A stretch of 7,953 bases of DNA from Bdellovibrionales bacterium (GCA_020435185.1 JAGRAA010000133.1:1-7953), one strand, 5' to 3'; numbered from the stretch's first letter, positions 1-6,365 are shown. Notes: a model not told the origin generated them from the letters alone. Program-made: numbers and translations.

Positions 1-634
1 TAGCCACTAATTCAGGATCATCTAAATAATGTTGCATCAGAGTTTGATAGTATCTTTGTCGATCTATCATATTGTTTATTGCCATGTAGAAAAGATAACG
101 AATGGCGGAGTAATGAGGAAGGGTTCTTGCAGAATCTTCTATGCGGTTAAATACCCAGTCAAAAAGTTCTTCTATAATTCTTAGTTTGTAGAAGTATTTT
201 GAGTTAGAAGGAGCTGCGAGAAGATTAGGTTTTAAAGGAATTTTTTGAACCTGTTCGTCGAAGTCTTTGGCCAGAGCTTGTACATCGGGATCATCTAAAA
301 GTTTTAAAAATTGCTCTCCCTTAGAAGTTTCTCCGTGTTTGCTTTGAATGTTGTATTTTTTTAAATTTAATAAGTTGATTTCTTGTTGGTTAAAGAGTTC
401 GGTTTCTTCAGGGTGATCTTTGATATACTCCATATAGTCTTTAACTTCTTGTTTCATATACTGAATGTATTGAATCATAGAGAATCTGGATTTCTCTTGA
501 GTATAAATGTACTCAATTTCATTGGTGCTTTTAATTCTCGAGACCTCAAATAATTTCAGAAAAGAATCTGATTTGGTTTGAGCCCAAATCGATGTTGAGA
601 ATATAAGAATGAGAATTCCTAAAGCTAGTTTCAT
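1..634 (-). CDS. Secreted protein of unknown function, 3' end cut off by window edge
   Basis: The reading frame is open from an ATG at 634 to the left edge (211 complete codons, no stop), so only the N-terminal part is visible. The first 18 residues form a typical Sec signal peptide: MK, a hydrophobic run (LALGILILIFSTSI) and a WA-Q cleavage site after A18. The mature part is hydrophilic, rich in Lys, Glu, Gln and Tyr and predicted largely helical (segments EYIYTQEKSRFSMIQYIQYM and FDWVFNRIEDSARTLPHYSA); there is no transmembrane segment after the signal. A ribosome site AAGGGGA lies 4 bases before the ATG, which fixes the start. It is probably a periplasmic or exported protein. I do not recognise the family and no enzymatic motif is visible. 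It lies on the same strand as the MscS-like gene, with 178 bases between them, so it likely has its own promoter. Confidence 0.8.
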   Translation of the reverse strand, partial: MKLALGILILIFSTSIWAQTKSDSFLKLFEVSRIKSTNEIEYIYTQEKSRFSMIQYIQYMKQEVKDYMEYIKDHPEETELFNQQEINLLNLKKYNIQSKHGETSKGEQFLKLLDDPDVQALAKDFDEQVQKIPLKPNLLAAPSNSKYFYKLRIIEELFDWVFNRIEDSARTLPHYSAIRYLFYMAINNMIDRQRYYQTLMQHYLDDPELVA

Positions 635-723
635 GCTGTCCCCTTTGATGTGTTTTGCTTTAGTTTAACTTATCTGCCTATAAATGTTGTCTTTGAAAAC
701 GAGAGAACTAGCCTACTAAACTT

Positions 724-740
724 AATCTATATAGATATTA
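724..740 (-). promoter_or_regulatory. Palindromic AT-rich motif upstream of the secreted-protein gene
   Basis: On the minus strand this reads TAATATCTATATAGATT and contains the perfect 12-base palindrome ATCTATATAGAT (725-736). It lies about 90 bases upstream of the start at 634, in the gap between the MscS-like gene and the secreted-protein gene. Sixteen of the 17 bases recur at 4688-4704 upstream of another minus-strand gene. The function, promoter element or protein-binding site, is inferred only. Confidence 0.25.
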
Positions 741-812
741 GTACTTAGGGAGAGGGGTGTAGTTTTTGCGAGGATTCGATCAATATTACTTTAGTCTAAA
801 ACAACTATGATC

Positions 813-1634
813 TTAATATTTTTTAATAAATTTTCGTAATAGGTTTTGTTCAATATCGGCTACTTCAGAGTTTTTAATGGCCATTTTGAGTATAATCTCA
901 ATCTCACCTTCTTCGTTCAGCATAACTTTAGTTCGAGGATTGAGACTTGGAATATCTAACCCCTCAGATTGGCTAAATTTCATCATAGTTTTTTTGGCCT
1001 CTTCTGAATAATTTTTTGAAACTTCGTTGGCCCAATTTAACAAATCATTTTCTATAGATTCTAATTTTTTTTTCTCAATCACTGGAAATTTAAAAATATG
1101 GATAGAGTAGCCGTTAAAGAAAGATTCATTTTTCAAAACCTTATTCAACATAAGAGAGTTAGGAATGGTTAAAATTCTTCCGGTGGTTTGTTGTGAATTG
1201 GCTTCGGGACCAATCTCTAAAACCTTTGTGGTGGTCAATTTTTTTTGAATCACAAAGCCTCTGGTTCCGTCAATTTCAATTCTATCACCATGTTTAAATT
1301 GTTCTGACATTCTAATGAGTATCCCACCAGTGATACACATGATAATTTCTTTGGTGGCCAGTACGAGAGCAGCAGCCACTGCGACTAAAGATACGAGGAT
1401 GGGTTGTAGATCAGAAAACCATACTAAGGCCACAACCACAAAAAATGCAATTCTTAAATAATTGGATATATTATCTTGAAGGTTATGTTTTTCTAGTCGT
1501 GTTAAGTTTTTTGTACGCTTTATTCTCCGCTTAATACTCCATTGAATAAAAAGAAAAATAAGAACCCATCCCACGGAAAGTGTGATTTTATAGAACTGAG
1601 GATCATTTTTTAGACTATTGAAAAGCTCCAACAA
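813..1634 (-). CDS. MscS-family mechanosensitive channel-like membrane protein
   Basis: A 273-residue protein, close to the length of E. coli MscS. Hydrophobic helices lie at about residues 17-33, 60-73 and 77-94. The last is the Ala/Gly/Val-rich pore-helix type (LVSLVAVAAALVLATKEI) and runs into GGILIRMSEQFKHGDRIEI, matching the junction between the pore helix and the beta domain of MscS. The IPNS motif at 158-161 corresponds to the conserved IPN of the family, and a cytoplasmic alpha/beta domain follows. In this family such proteins open under membrane tension and release solutes during hypo-osmotic shock; that role is assigned by family. The start is TTG: an in-frame TAG lies just upstream, no ATG is available, and GGAG sits 8 bases before the first of two tandem TTG codons. 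It lies 30 bases downstream of the deoxyhypusine-synthase-like gene on the same strand, so it is probably co-transcribed with it. No convincing terminator follows. Confidence 0.85.
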   Translation of the reverse strand: MLELFNSLKNDPQFYKITLSVGWVLIFLFIQWSIKRRIKRTKNLTRLEKHNLQDNISNYLRIAFFVVVALVWFSDLQPILVSLVAVAAALVLATKEIIMCITGGILIRMSEQFKHGDRIEIDGTRGFVIQKKLTTTKVLEIGPEANSQQTTGRILTIPNSLMLNKVLKNESFFNGYSIHIFKFPVIEKKKLESIENDLLNWANEVSKNYSEEAKKTMMKFSQSEGLDIPSLNPRTKVMLNEEGEIEIILKMAIKNSEVADIEQNLLRKFIKKY

Positions 1635-1664
1635 TTTAGTAACTCCTAAATTAAAATTCTAATA

Positions 1665-2642
1665 CTAAATTCCTAAGATATAGCCAAATATTAGTGGTGC
1701 GACTATGCTGGCATCAGACTCCACAATATATTTAGGAGTGGATTCAAGCAATTTGCCCCAAGTTATTTTCTCGTTGGGGACTGCTCCCGAATAGGATCCG
1801 TAGCTTGTTGTGGAATCTGAAATTTGACAAAAGTAAGACCAGCAAGGAATGTCTTTTTCGTTTAAGTCTTGAGAAAGCATAGGGACGACACAAATTGGAA
1901 AGTCTCCAGCTATCCCTCCTCCAATTTGAAAAAAACCTATTCCTCCTCCATTGGCATTTTCTTTGTACCATTGAGCCAACCATACCATATATTCTACGCC
2001 ACTTTTCATGATGCTTGGAGAGAGCTCTCCTGAGTAGCAGTAACTAGCAAATATGTTTCCGGTGGTGGAATCCTCCCAGCCGGGTACAATAATAGGAATA
2101 TTTTTTTCGGCAGCGGCAAGCATCCAGGAATTTTTTGCGTCTGTCTCATAGTGAGTTTCGAGCTCGCCACTTTTTAACATTCGGTACATGAATTCATGGG
2201 GAAAGAGTCTTTCCCCTTTATTTTGAACATCTTTCCAGTGTTCTATCAGATGGCGTTGTAATTTTCTAAAGGCCTCTTCTTCTGGAATACAAGTGTCTGT
2301 GACGCGATTAAATCCTTCTTCTAGTAAAGCCATTTCGTCTTGAGGAGAAAGATCGCGATAATGAGGAACTCTTTTATAAGAATTATGAGCGACTAAGTTC
2401 ATAATGTCTTCTTCAAGATTAGCTCCAGTGCAAGAAATAATATGGACTTTATCTTGCCGAATCATTTCAGCGAGAGAGATACCCAGTTCGGCGGTAGACA
2501 TGGCTCCGGCTAAAGTAATCATCATTTTTCCATCTTTATTGAGATGGGCTTTATACCCTTTTGCAGCATCTACCAAAGAAGCGGCGTTAAAGTGTCTAAA
2601 GTTGTCTTCTAAAAAACTGGAAAGGCTCGTGTAACTCTTCAT
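1665..2642 (-). CDS. Deoxyhypusine synthase-like protein (bacterial DHS-like family)
   Basis: A 325-residue protein recognisable along its whole length. It has TLAGAMSTAELG (43-54), SCTGANLEEDI (70-80), VPGWEDSTTGNIFAS (186-200), the GGG loop (241-243), SDSTTSYGSYSGAVPNEKIT followed by WGK (276-297), and ESDASIVAPLIF (308-319). These correspond to the NAD- and spermidine-binding elements of deoxyhypusine synthase, which transfers the aminobutyl group of spermidine to eIF5A. Bacteria have no eIF5A, so the true substrate is probably a small polyamine or another protein. The lysine that carries the aminobutyl intermediate in eukaryotic DHS (GGG-x-x-K) is glycine here (G246, in GGGIAGD). From memory this is typical of the bacterial subfamily rather than a local mutation. 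ATG at 2642 has a strong GAGGAGG site 7 bases upstream. The MscS-like gene follows 30 bases downstream. The family call is firm; the reaction is not. Confidence 0.9.
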   Translation of the reverse strand: MKSYTSLSSFLEDNFRHFNAASLVDAAKGYKAHLNKDGKMMITLAGAMSTAELGISLAEMIRQDKVHIISCTGANLEEDIMNLVAHNSYKRVPHYRDLSPQDEMALLEEGFNRVTDTCIPEEEAFRKLQRHLIEHWKDVQNKGERLFPHEFMYRMLKSGELETHYETDAKNSWMLAAAEKNIPIIVPGWEDSTTGNIFASYCYSGELSPSIMKSGVEYMVWLAQWYKENANGGGIGFFQIGGGIAGDFPICVVPMLSQDLNEKDIPCWSYFCQISDSTTSYGSYSGAVPNEKITWGKLLESTPKYIVESDASIVAPLIFGYILGI

Positions 2643-2779
2643 TCAAGGTCCTCCTCTTTCTTTTGACGCATAAAATTTGCTGCACGTAATTTTTACTCTG
2701 TCAGATTGAAGTGAAAGAGATTTATAATTTTTCTGCCAAAAGTGGTACTAAAATTAGCACTTTGTAACACTTTTTTTTA

Positions 2780-3124
2780 TCATTCTGTCACTTTTTTAAC
2801 ATACATCGACTTGAGCTGCATGGGGCCTATTCCCTTGATTTTACAATCAATGTCGTGATCGCCATCGACCAGTCGGATATTTTTCACTTTGGTTCCGACT
2901 TTAACTACGGTGGAGCTTCCTTTCACTTTCAAATCTTTAATGACAACAACAGAGTCACCATCTTTCAGTTCGTTTCCGTGTGCGTCCTTAAAAAGTGGAG
3001 AATCTAATGAGTTGGTTTCTTCTTCGGGATTCCATTCATGTCCACACTCCGGGCAAATTAAGATCAGATTTTCTTGATAGGTGTAAATGGATTCACATTT
3101 TGGGCAGGGTGGAAGATCTTGCAT
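2780..3124 (-). CDS. yjdM: YjdM/PhnA-type zinc-ribbon protein
   Basis: A 114-residue protein, about the length of E. coli YjdM (formerly PhnA). The N-terminal zinc ribbon has two CxxC pairs at C7/C10 and C24/C27 (LPPCPKC, ICPECGHEW). The C-terminal small beta domain (about 46-114) contains the signature stretches KDGDSVVVIKDLKVKGSS, GTKVKNIRLVDGDHDIDCKI and GIGPMQLKS. The old name links it to alkylphosphonate use, but the cellular role of this family is not settled and no phn genes lie nearby. The ATG at 3124 has AAAGGA about 6 bases upstream, and a TATAAT hexamer lies at 3144-3149. It is on the same strand as the deoxyhypusine-synthase-like gene, 137 bases upstream of it, so co-transcription is possible but not shown. 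The family is very likely right. Confidence 0.92.
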   Translation of the reverse strand: MQDLPPCPKCESIYTYQENLILICPECGHEWNPEEETNSLDSPLFKDAHGNELKDGDSVVVIKDLKVKGSSTVVKVGTKVKNIRLVDGDHDIDCKIKGIGPMQLKSMYVKKVTE

Positions 3125-3143
3125 GGGTTTTCCTTTGATTAGA

Positions 3144-3149
3144 ATTATA
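3144..3149 (-). promoter_or_regulatory. Candidate -10 element of yjdM promoter
   Basis: The minus strand reads TATAAT, a perfect -10 hexamer, about 20 bases upstream of the yjdM start codon. This would give a short leader just containing the ribosome site. No good TTGACA-like -35 hexamer lies 16-18 bases further upstream, so the call is tentative. Confidence 0.35.
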
Positions 3150-3219
3150 TATTTTACTACTTACACTCTTTCGCAGAAGGTGAGCACTACATTTTCGAGA
3201 AAATTGTAGGGTGAAGCTC

Positions 3220-3234
3220 TTGTAATGTCTACAA
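3220..3234. repeat. Short inverted repeat in the yjdM/GDPD divergent region
   Basis: TTGTA-ATGTC-TACAA is a perfect 5-base inverted repeat with a 5-base centre, 51 bases upstream of the phosphodiesterase start. It is long enough to be an operator half-site pair but also short enough to be chance in AT-rich DNA. No regulator is identifiable. Confidence 0.2.
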
Positions 3235-3285
3235 CAAGTTTTTAAATGGTTTCAAAAGAGCTCCGGCTAGCATAAAGCAAAGGCA

Positions 3286-4161
3286 ATGAAGACCACAAGT
3301 TTGTTTTTTATCCTATTTTTTTGTTCCGTTGGGAAAGGTGCATTCAATGATCACCCGGTGGTGCGCATGTTACCTGCCGTTATCGCTGAACTGTGGATGT
3401 TCTCAGAGCCACATCCTACCGATTTAGAAAAGGTGAAAATTGTTGCCCATAGAGGAGCTCATAAGTCCTCTGAAGGGATTTTAGAGAACACTCTCCCTGC
3501 GTTTGACAGAGCTTTAGACAATGGCGTTTGGGGAGTGGAGTTTGACATACGATGGACAAAGGACAATGTTCCTGTTGTGCATCATGATGCTTCTACTGGC
3601 CGTTTGTTTTTTGAAGATATCATACTCAGTGAAGTGAGTTTTAAAGAATTGAGATCTAGAGTTCCAGAGATCCCTACATTACATGAAGTCGTTCAGGCCT
3701 ACGGCAAAAGAATGCATTTGATGATTGAAATCAAAGAGCCATTAAATGAAATCCATGAAAGAATTTTAAGTAGTCATCTTGAAGCTCTTTCTCCGGTGGA
3801 GGACTTTCATATACTTTCTCTCCATGAAGATTTACTTCGTGGAATACGCTTTGTTCCTTATGAGACTTTTATTCTTGTTTCAACTTGGGGTTTGGGGAAA
3901 ATCAGCACACAGGCATTGAAGCAATCTTATGGAGGTATCGCCGGATACTACGGGTTTTTCACAAAGAGCTTGATGACAATGCATATTCAGGCTGGACAAG
4001 GAATTGGGGTCGGGCAGGTTCGTTCAAAGAGGATTTTCCATCGAGAGATTCGCCGGGGAGCAGATTGGATATTTACCAATCATGCGGTTCAATTGAAAGA
4101 GTATTTAGATAGGCTGAGGCAGACCAGAAATAAATGCTTAAAGTTTTTTGTTTTTAAATAG
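3286..4161 (+). CDS. Glycerophosphodiester phosphodiesterase (GDPD family), probably exported
   Basis: A 291-residue protein with the GDPD TIM-barrel motifs in order: HRG at 55-57 (catalytic His), ENT at 67-69, VEFDIRWTKD at 84-93 with the metal-ligand pair E85/D87, VVHHD ending at D101 with the second catalytic His (H100), IEIK at 147-150, and the closing GADWIFTNHA at 258-267. The family hydrolyses glycerophosphodiesters from phospholipid breakdown to glycerol-3-phosphate and an alcohol, with a divalent metal. The N-terminus (MKTTSLFFILFFCSVGKGA) looks like a signal peptide with possible cleavage after A19, placing the enzyme in the periplasm. The ribosome site before ATG 3286 is weak (AAAGG, too close), but later in-frame ATGs would lose the signal sequence. 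It stands alone on the plus strand. Its stop overlaps the end of a possible minus-strand remnant. The substrate head group cannot be told from sequence. Confidence 0.9.
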   Translation: MKTTSLFFILFFCSVGKGAFNDHPVVRMLPAVIAELWMFSEPHPTDLEKVKIVAHRGAHKSSEGILENTLPAFDRALDNGVWGVEFDIRWTKDNVPVVHHDASTGRLFFEDIILSEVSFKELRSRVPEIPTLHEVVQAYGKRMHLMIEIKEPLNEIHERILSSHLEALSPVEDFHILSLHEDLLRGIRFVPYETFILVSTWGLGKISTQALKQSYGGIAGYYGFFTKSLMTMHIQAGQGIGVGQVRSKRIFHREIRRGADWIFTNHAVQLKEYLDRLRQTRNKCLKFFVFK

Positions 4162-4391
4162 ATGTTCCTTTCTCAACATAAAACCACTTTTTAATCTTAT
4201 TTATCATATCTCCATGAGAGAGATTGATAGCCTGACGTAAGAGTTCTTTGGCAAAGGCTCAATGGAAACAGGTATTTCTTCTTTACTTCCATATTAAATG
4301 TTGAATCTTCAATGGCTTTGTTTTCACCACTAGAGATTAAGTCAAAAACATATAACCATCTATATTGAGTGGATTGTGCTCTTGGATGACC
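4154..4391 (-). pseudogene. Possible decayed coding tail, unknown family, at least one frameshift
   Basis: No intact gene lies between 4162 and 4401, but the minus strand has two adjoining protein-like frames. From 4391 the frame reads GHPRAQSTQYRWLYVFDLIS and continues through a Glu/Lys-rich part ending MEVKKKYLFP near 4263. From 4258 another frame reads AFAKELLRQAINLSHGDM and ends at NKIKKWFYVEKGTSI with a TAA at 4154-4156. Both are preceded by stops (4392-4394 and 4259-4261) and neither has a start codon with a ribosome site. The amphipathic, charged composition looks coding, and a single frameshift near 4260 would join the two parts. The tail overlaps the last codons of the convergent phosphodiesterase gene. 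I do not recognise the family. Chance open frames in AT-rich DNA are a real alternative. Confidence 0.3.
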
Positions 4392-4401
4392 CTATAACTA
4401 T

Positions 4402-4623
4402 TTACGAGGCCTTTGCTATCTGCCCTATTTCCTTTGACTGTTCAAATTGAAGAACATCCTGTTTAGGATTACTGGTTTCATTAAAAACGTTAAATAATCT
4501 TAAAATTAACAAAAATAGACTTAGGCCTAGTGCGGCAAAAGGTAGGATGAGAATCAATCCGTAGCCCAATGTTATTATGAAGCTGAATAATAGTGCTCCG
4601 ATTAAAGCCATTATGAATCCCAT
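4402..4623 (-). CDS. Small hydrophobic membrane protein, 73 residues, unknown function
   Basis: The start is taken as ATG at 4623, preceded by a very good GGGAGGAG site about 6 bases away. An upstream in-frame TTG at 4659 is possible but has no ribosome site and lies inside an inverted repeat. Residues 1-46 are almost entirely hydrophobic with a central Gly-Tyr-Gly break, giving two transmembrane helices (about 2-19 and 23-44). A short polar tail follows (NETSNPKQDVLQFEQSKEI). There is no catalytic motif, and I do not recognise the family. It is transcribed divergently from the sigma-54 activator at 4882 and has a near-consensus sigma-54 promoter at 4697-4713, so it is a candidate target of that activator. 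The predicted leader is about 63 bases and contains a perfect hairpin-forming repeat (4653-4671). It may be a small envelope-stress or phage-shock-like membrane factor, but nothing in the sequence proves this. Confidence 0.7.
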   Translation of the reverse strand: MGFIMALIGALLFSFIITLGYGLILILPFAALGLSLFLLILRLFNVFNETSNPKQDVLQFEQSKEIGQIAKAS

Positions 4624-4652
4624 GATTCTCCTCCCGGTTTTACCCTTTAAAA

Positions 4653-4671
4653 GTCTCAAAATAATTGAGAC
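4653..4671. repeat. Perfect 7-base inverted repeat in the leader of the small membrane gene
   Basis: GTCTCAA-AATAA-TTGAGAC has seven perfectly paired bases around a 5-base loop. It lies about 30 bases upstream of the ATG at 4623 and, if the sigma-54 start near 4686 is right, at about +16 to +34 of the transcript. It could be an RNA hairpin in the leader or an operator bound by a dimeric regulator. No T-run follows, so it is not a terminator for this strand. Confidence 0.4.
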
Positions 4672-4687
4672 AGGATCAAGTGTACTA

Positions 4688-4704
4688 AATCTATATAGCT
4701 ATTA
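4688..4704 (-). promoter_or_regulatory. Second copy of the TAATA-K-CTATATAGATT motif
   Basis: The minus strand reads TAATAGCTATATAGATT, matching 16 of 17 bases of the copy at 724-740, and both are followed by TTTAGTA a few bases further on. This copy overlaps the -12 region of the sigma-54 promoter and the predicted transcription start. It sits upstream of the small membrane protein gene, as the first copy sits upstream of the secreted-protein gene. Confidence 0.25.
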
Positions 4705-4713
4705 TCGTGCCAA
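4697..4713 (-). promoter_or_regulatory. Sigma-54 (RpoN) -24/-12 promoter of the small membrane protein gene
   Basis: The minus strand reads TTGGCACGATAATAGCT. Against the consensus YTGGCACG-N4-TTGCW the -24 part is perfect and the -12 part has one mismatch (TAGCT). GG (4711-4710) and GC (4699-4698) are separated by exactly 10 bases, as required. Transcription would start near 4686, leaving a leader of about 63 bases before the ATG at 4623. A sigma-54 activator gene is divergent and adjacent. Confidence 0.6.
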
Positions 4714-4830
4714 TTTAGCTTTATAGGTGTGCGAGTATCTGATTTTAATTCAGTTCAATTTTTTGATGGATGGTGAAATTTTAGTTCTTAAACTCAAAAG
4801 ATAAATTCTTTAACTGTTCAATAAAAAATA

Positions 4831-4859
4831 TTGATCGGGTTTATTTTTGTGATTAAATT
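4831..4859 (+). promoter_or_regulatory. Candidate housekeeping promoter of the sigma-54 activator gene
   Basis: TTGATC (4831-4836) and TAAATT (4854-4859) are separated by 17 bases; each matches four of six consensus positions. Transcription would begin near 4866, leaving a leader of about 16 bases that contains the GAGG site used by ATG 4882. This supports 4882, not an upstream TTG or ATG, as the start. Confidence 0.3.
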
Positions 4860-4881
4860 TCAAGCAACCATGAGGTTTTTT

Positions 4882-6294
4882 ATGAAGGTATTGATAGCAT
4901 CTGTAAATAAAAGTGAACTTGAAGGTCTTATAGAAAGTCTTGGAGACAGGTTTGAGACGGCTTATGCTGAGGATGAGAGCTCTTGTTATGAAAAATTTTG
5001 CAAAGAGAGATTTGATTTCACATTTATTGACGTTGATCTGTTAGAAAAGAACCATGATACCTACGATCTTAAATCACAATTGGTAAAGTATTGGAAAGTA
5101 TTCCCAAAGGCAAATATAGTTGTTTTAGCGAGAGCCGAAAAAACTAGAGTGGCTGTCAATGCGGTTAAATTGGGAGCTTGTGATTATTTAAACTACCCGA
5201 TAGAGAAATCAGAATTAGATCTTGTAATGGTGACAGTTAATGAAATTAGTCGTAGCAACGCTGAACTAGAATTTTTGAGAGATAGGTTTTGGGATATTAA
5301 AGAAGTAGACGCTATGAAAACTTGCAGCCCAAAAATGACAAAAGTGAATAACTTGATAAAATCAGTTGCTCCCACAAATTCTACAATTCTTTTGAGCGGA
5401 GAAACCGGCGTAGGAAAGAGTATGATTGCAAAAATTATTCATAATCATAGTAGCCGAAAAAATGGTCCTTTTATTCCAGTACATTGTGGTGCATTGAACG
5501 ATAACCTTATCGAAAGCGAATTGTTTGGTCATGAAAAAGGAGCTTTTACAGGTGCTTTTCAAAGGAAGTTAGGAAAGTTTGAATTGGCTCACCGAGGAAC
5601 TATTTTTCTTGATGAAATAGGTACCATATCTTTGAATATGCAGATTAAACTTTTGCAAGTATTGCAAGAATCTTGCTTTCAACGTGTAGGAGGGCAAGTG
5701 AATGTGAATGTAGACGTAAGAGTCATAGCCGCTACCAACGAGAACTTAAAGGACATGGTGGAGAAAAAATTATTTCGCCAAGATCTCTATCATAGGATTA
5801 ACCTTTTTCCTATTGAACTTCCTCCTATTAGAGAGCGCAAAGAGGACTTATTTTATATTCTTAATGTATTTTTAAAAAAATTAAACAAAAATAGTCTTAA
5901 AAATATAAAGGGAATTAGAGCGGATGCTTTTGAGGCAATGAGTAATTATCAATGGACGGGGAATATAAGAGAAATAGAAAATGTTATGGAAAGAGCATTC
6001 ATTTTAGAAGAGAGTGATCTGATTACTCCAAGTAGTTTACCTTTTGAGATAGTTAATAATGCATGTATGGTGAAAATACCTTCAGAAGATAAAAGGAAAT
6101 CTCTTGCGGAGTTTCGACAGGAAGTTATTGAGAGATTCGAAAAGCAGTATTTGGAAGGGTTATTAGTAGAAACATTTGGTCATGTAAAGACCGTCTCTGA
6201 AATAGCTGGACTTTGTCCTCGGCAAATCAATAAAATGATTAATAAATACAATATAGATAGGTCTTTATTTTATCGAAAAGATAGCACTCACTGA
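4882..6294 (+). CDS. Sigma-54-dependent transcriptional activator with degenerate receiver domain
   Basis: A 470-residue NtrC-type regulator. Start 4882 is chosen because GAGG lies 6 bases upstream and the protein then begins MKVLIASVNK, the usual receiver start; an ATG at 4870 has no ribosome site. The receiver domain (1-120) keeps the phospho-acceptor position D50 (FTFIDVD), but the acidic pair is replaced (S7/V8), the Thr/Ser position is A83 and the conserved Lys is Y105 (DYLNYP), so classical phosphorylation is doubtful. The AAA+ domain (about 145-390) is intact: Walker A GETGVGKS (173-180), GAFTGA (220-225) for sigma-54 contact, Walker B TIFLDE (240-245), arginine-finger region FRQDLYHR (298-305) and sensor II WTGNIRE (358-364). 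A Fis-type helix-turn-helix closes the protein (about 412-460, with VSEIAGLCPRQINKMINKYN). It activates RpoN promoters from upstream sites. The nearest candidate target is the divergent small membrane protein gene. A hairpin terminator follows at 6331. Confidence 0.93.
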   Translation: MKVLIASVNKSELEGLIESLGDRFETAYAEDESSCYEKFCKERFDFTFIDVDLLEKNHDTYDLKSQLVKYWKVFPKANIVVLARAEKTRVAVNAVKLGACDYLNYPIEKSELDLVMVTVNEISRSNAELEFLRDRFWDIKEVDAMKTCSPKMTKVNNLIKSVAPTNSTILLSGETGVGKSMIAKIIHNHSSRKNGPFIPVHCGALNDNLIESELFGHEKGAFTGAFQRKLGKFELAHRGTIFLDEIGTISLNMQIKLLQVLQESCFQRVGGQVNVNVDVRVIAATNENLKDMVEKKLFRQDLYHRINLFPIELPPIRERKEDLFYILNVFLKKLNKNSLKNIKGIRADAFEAMSNYQWTGNIREIENVMERAFILEESDLITPSSLPFEIVNNACMVKIPSEDKRKSLAEFRQEVIERFEKQYLEGLLVETFGHVKTVSEIAGLCPRQINKMINKYNIDRSLFYRKDSTH

Positions 6295-6330
6295 TTTTTT
6301 CTGATTTTAAAAAAAATGGGTTTTTAGAGT

Positions 6331-6357
6331 AAAGAGGGGAGGTTTCTTCCCCCCTTT
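6331..6357. terminator. Hairpin terminator between convergent genes
   Basis: Left arm AAAGAGGGGAGG (6331-6342), loop TTT, right arm CTTCCCCCCTTT (6346-6357): 12 positions with one A-C mismatch and one G-T wobble. It lies between the stop of the plus-strand activator (6294) and the stop of the minus-strand gene (6366), so it can serve both. The T-run is only three bases on the plus strand. On the minus strand a run of eight T follows about 15 bases later. Confidence 0.65.
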
Positions 6358-6365
6358 GTATCAGA

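Noticed and set aside
744..812. Terminator behind the MscS-like gene (TTTAG-T-CTAAA at about 791-801)
   Set aside because: The stem is only 5 bases with a 1-base loop and no T-run in the right place.
1744..1983. Open frame on the minus strand inside the deoxyhypusine-synthase-like gene
   Set aside because: It overlaps a highly conserved gene in another frame, has no ribosome site and its product resembles nothing. The same applies to the plus-strand frames at 2404-2634 and 2889-3077.
2694..2750. TTGGCAG-N5-TTATA upstream of the deoxyhypusine-synthase-like gene as another sigma-54 site
   Set aside because: The -12 GC or GA is absent (AT instead), so only the -24 half fits.
4624..4659. TTG at 4659 as start of the small membrane protein
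   Set aside because: It has no ribosome site and lies inside the inverted repeat. ATG 4623 has GGGAGGAG at proper spacing.
4831..4881. Upstream TTG (4831) or ATG (4870) as start of the sigma-54 activator
   Set aside because: Neither has a ribosome site, and they add residues before the normal receiver start. ATG 4882 has GAGG 6 bases upstream, and a candidate promoter overlaps the upstream TTG.
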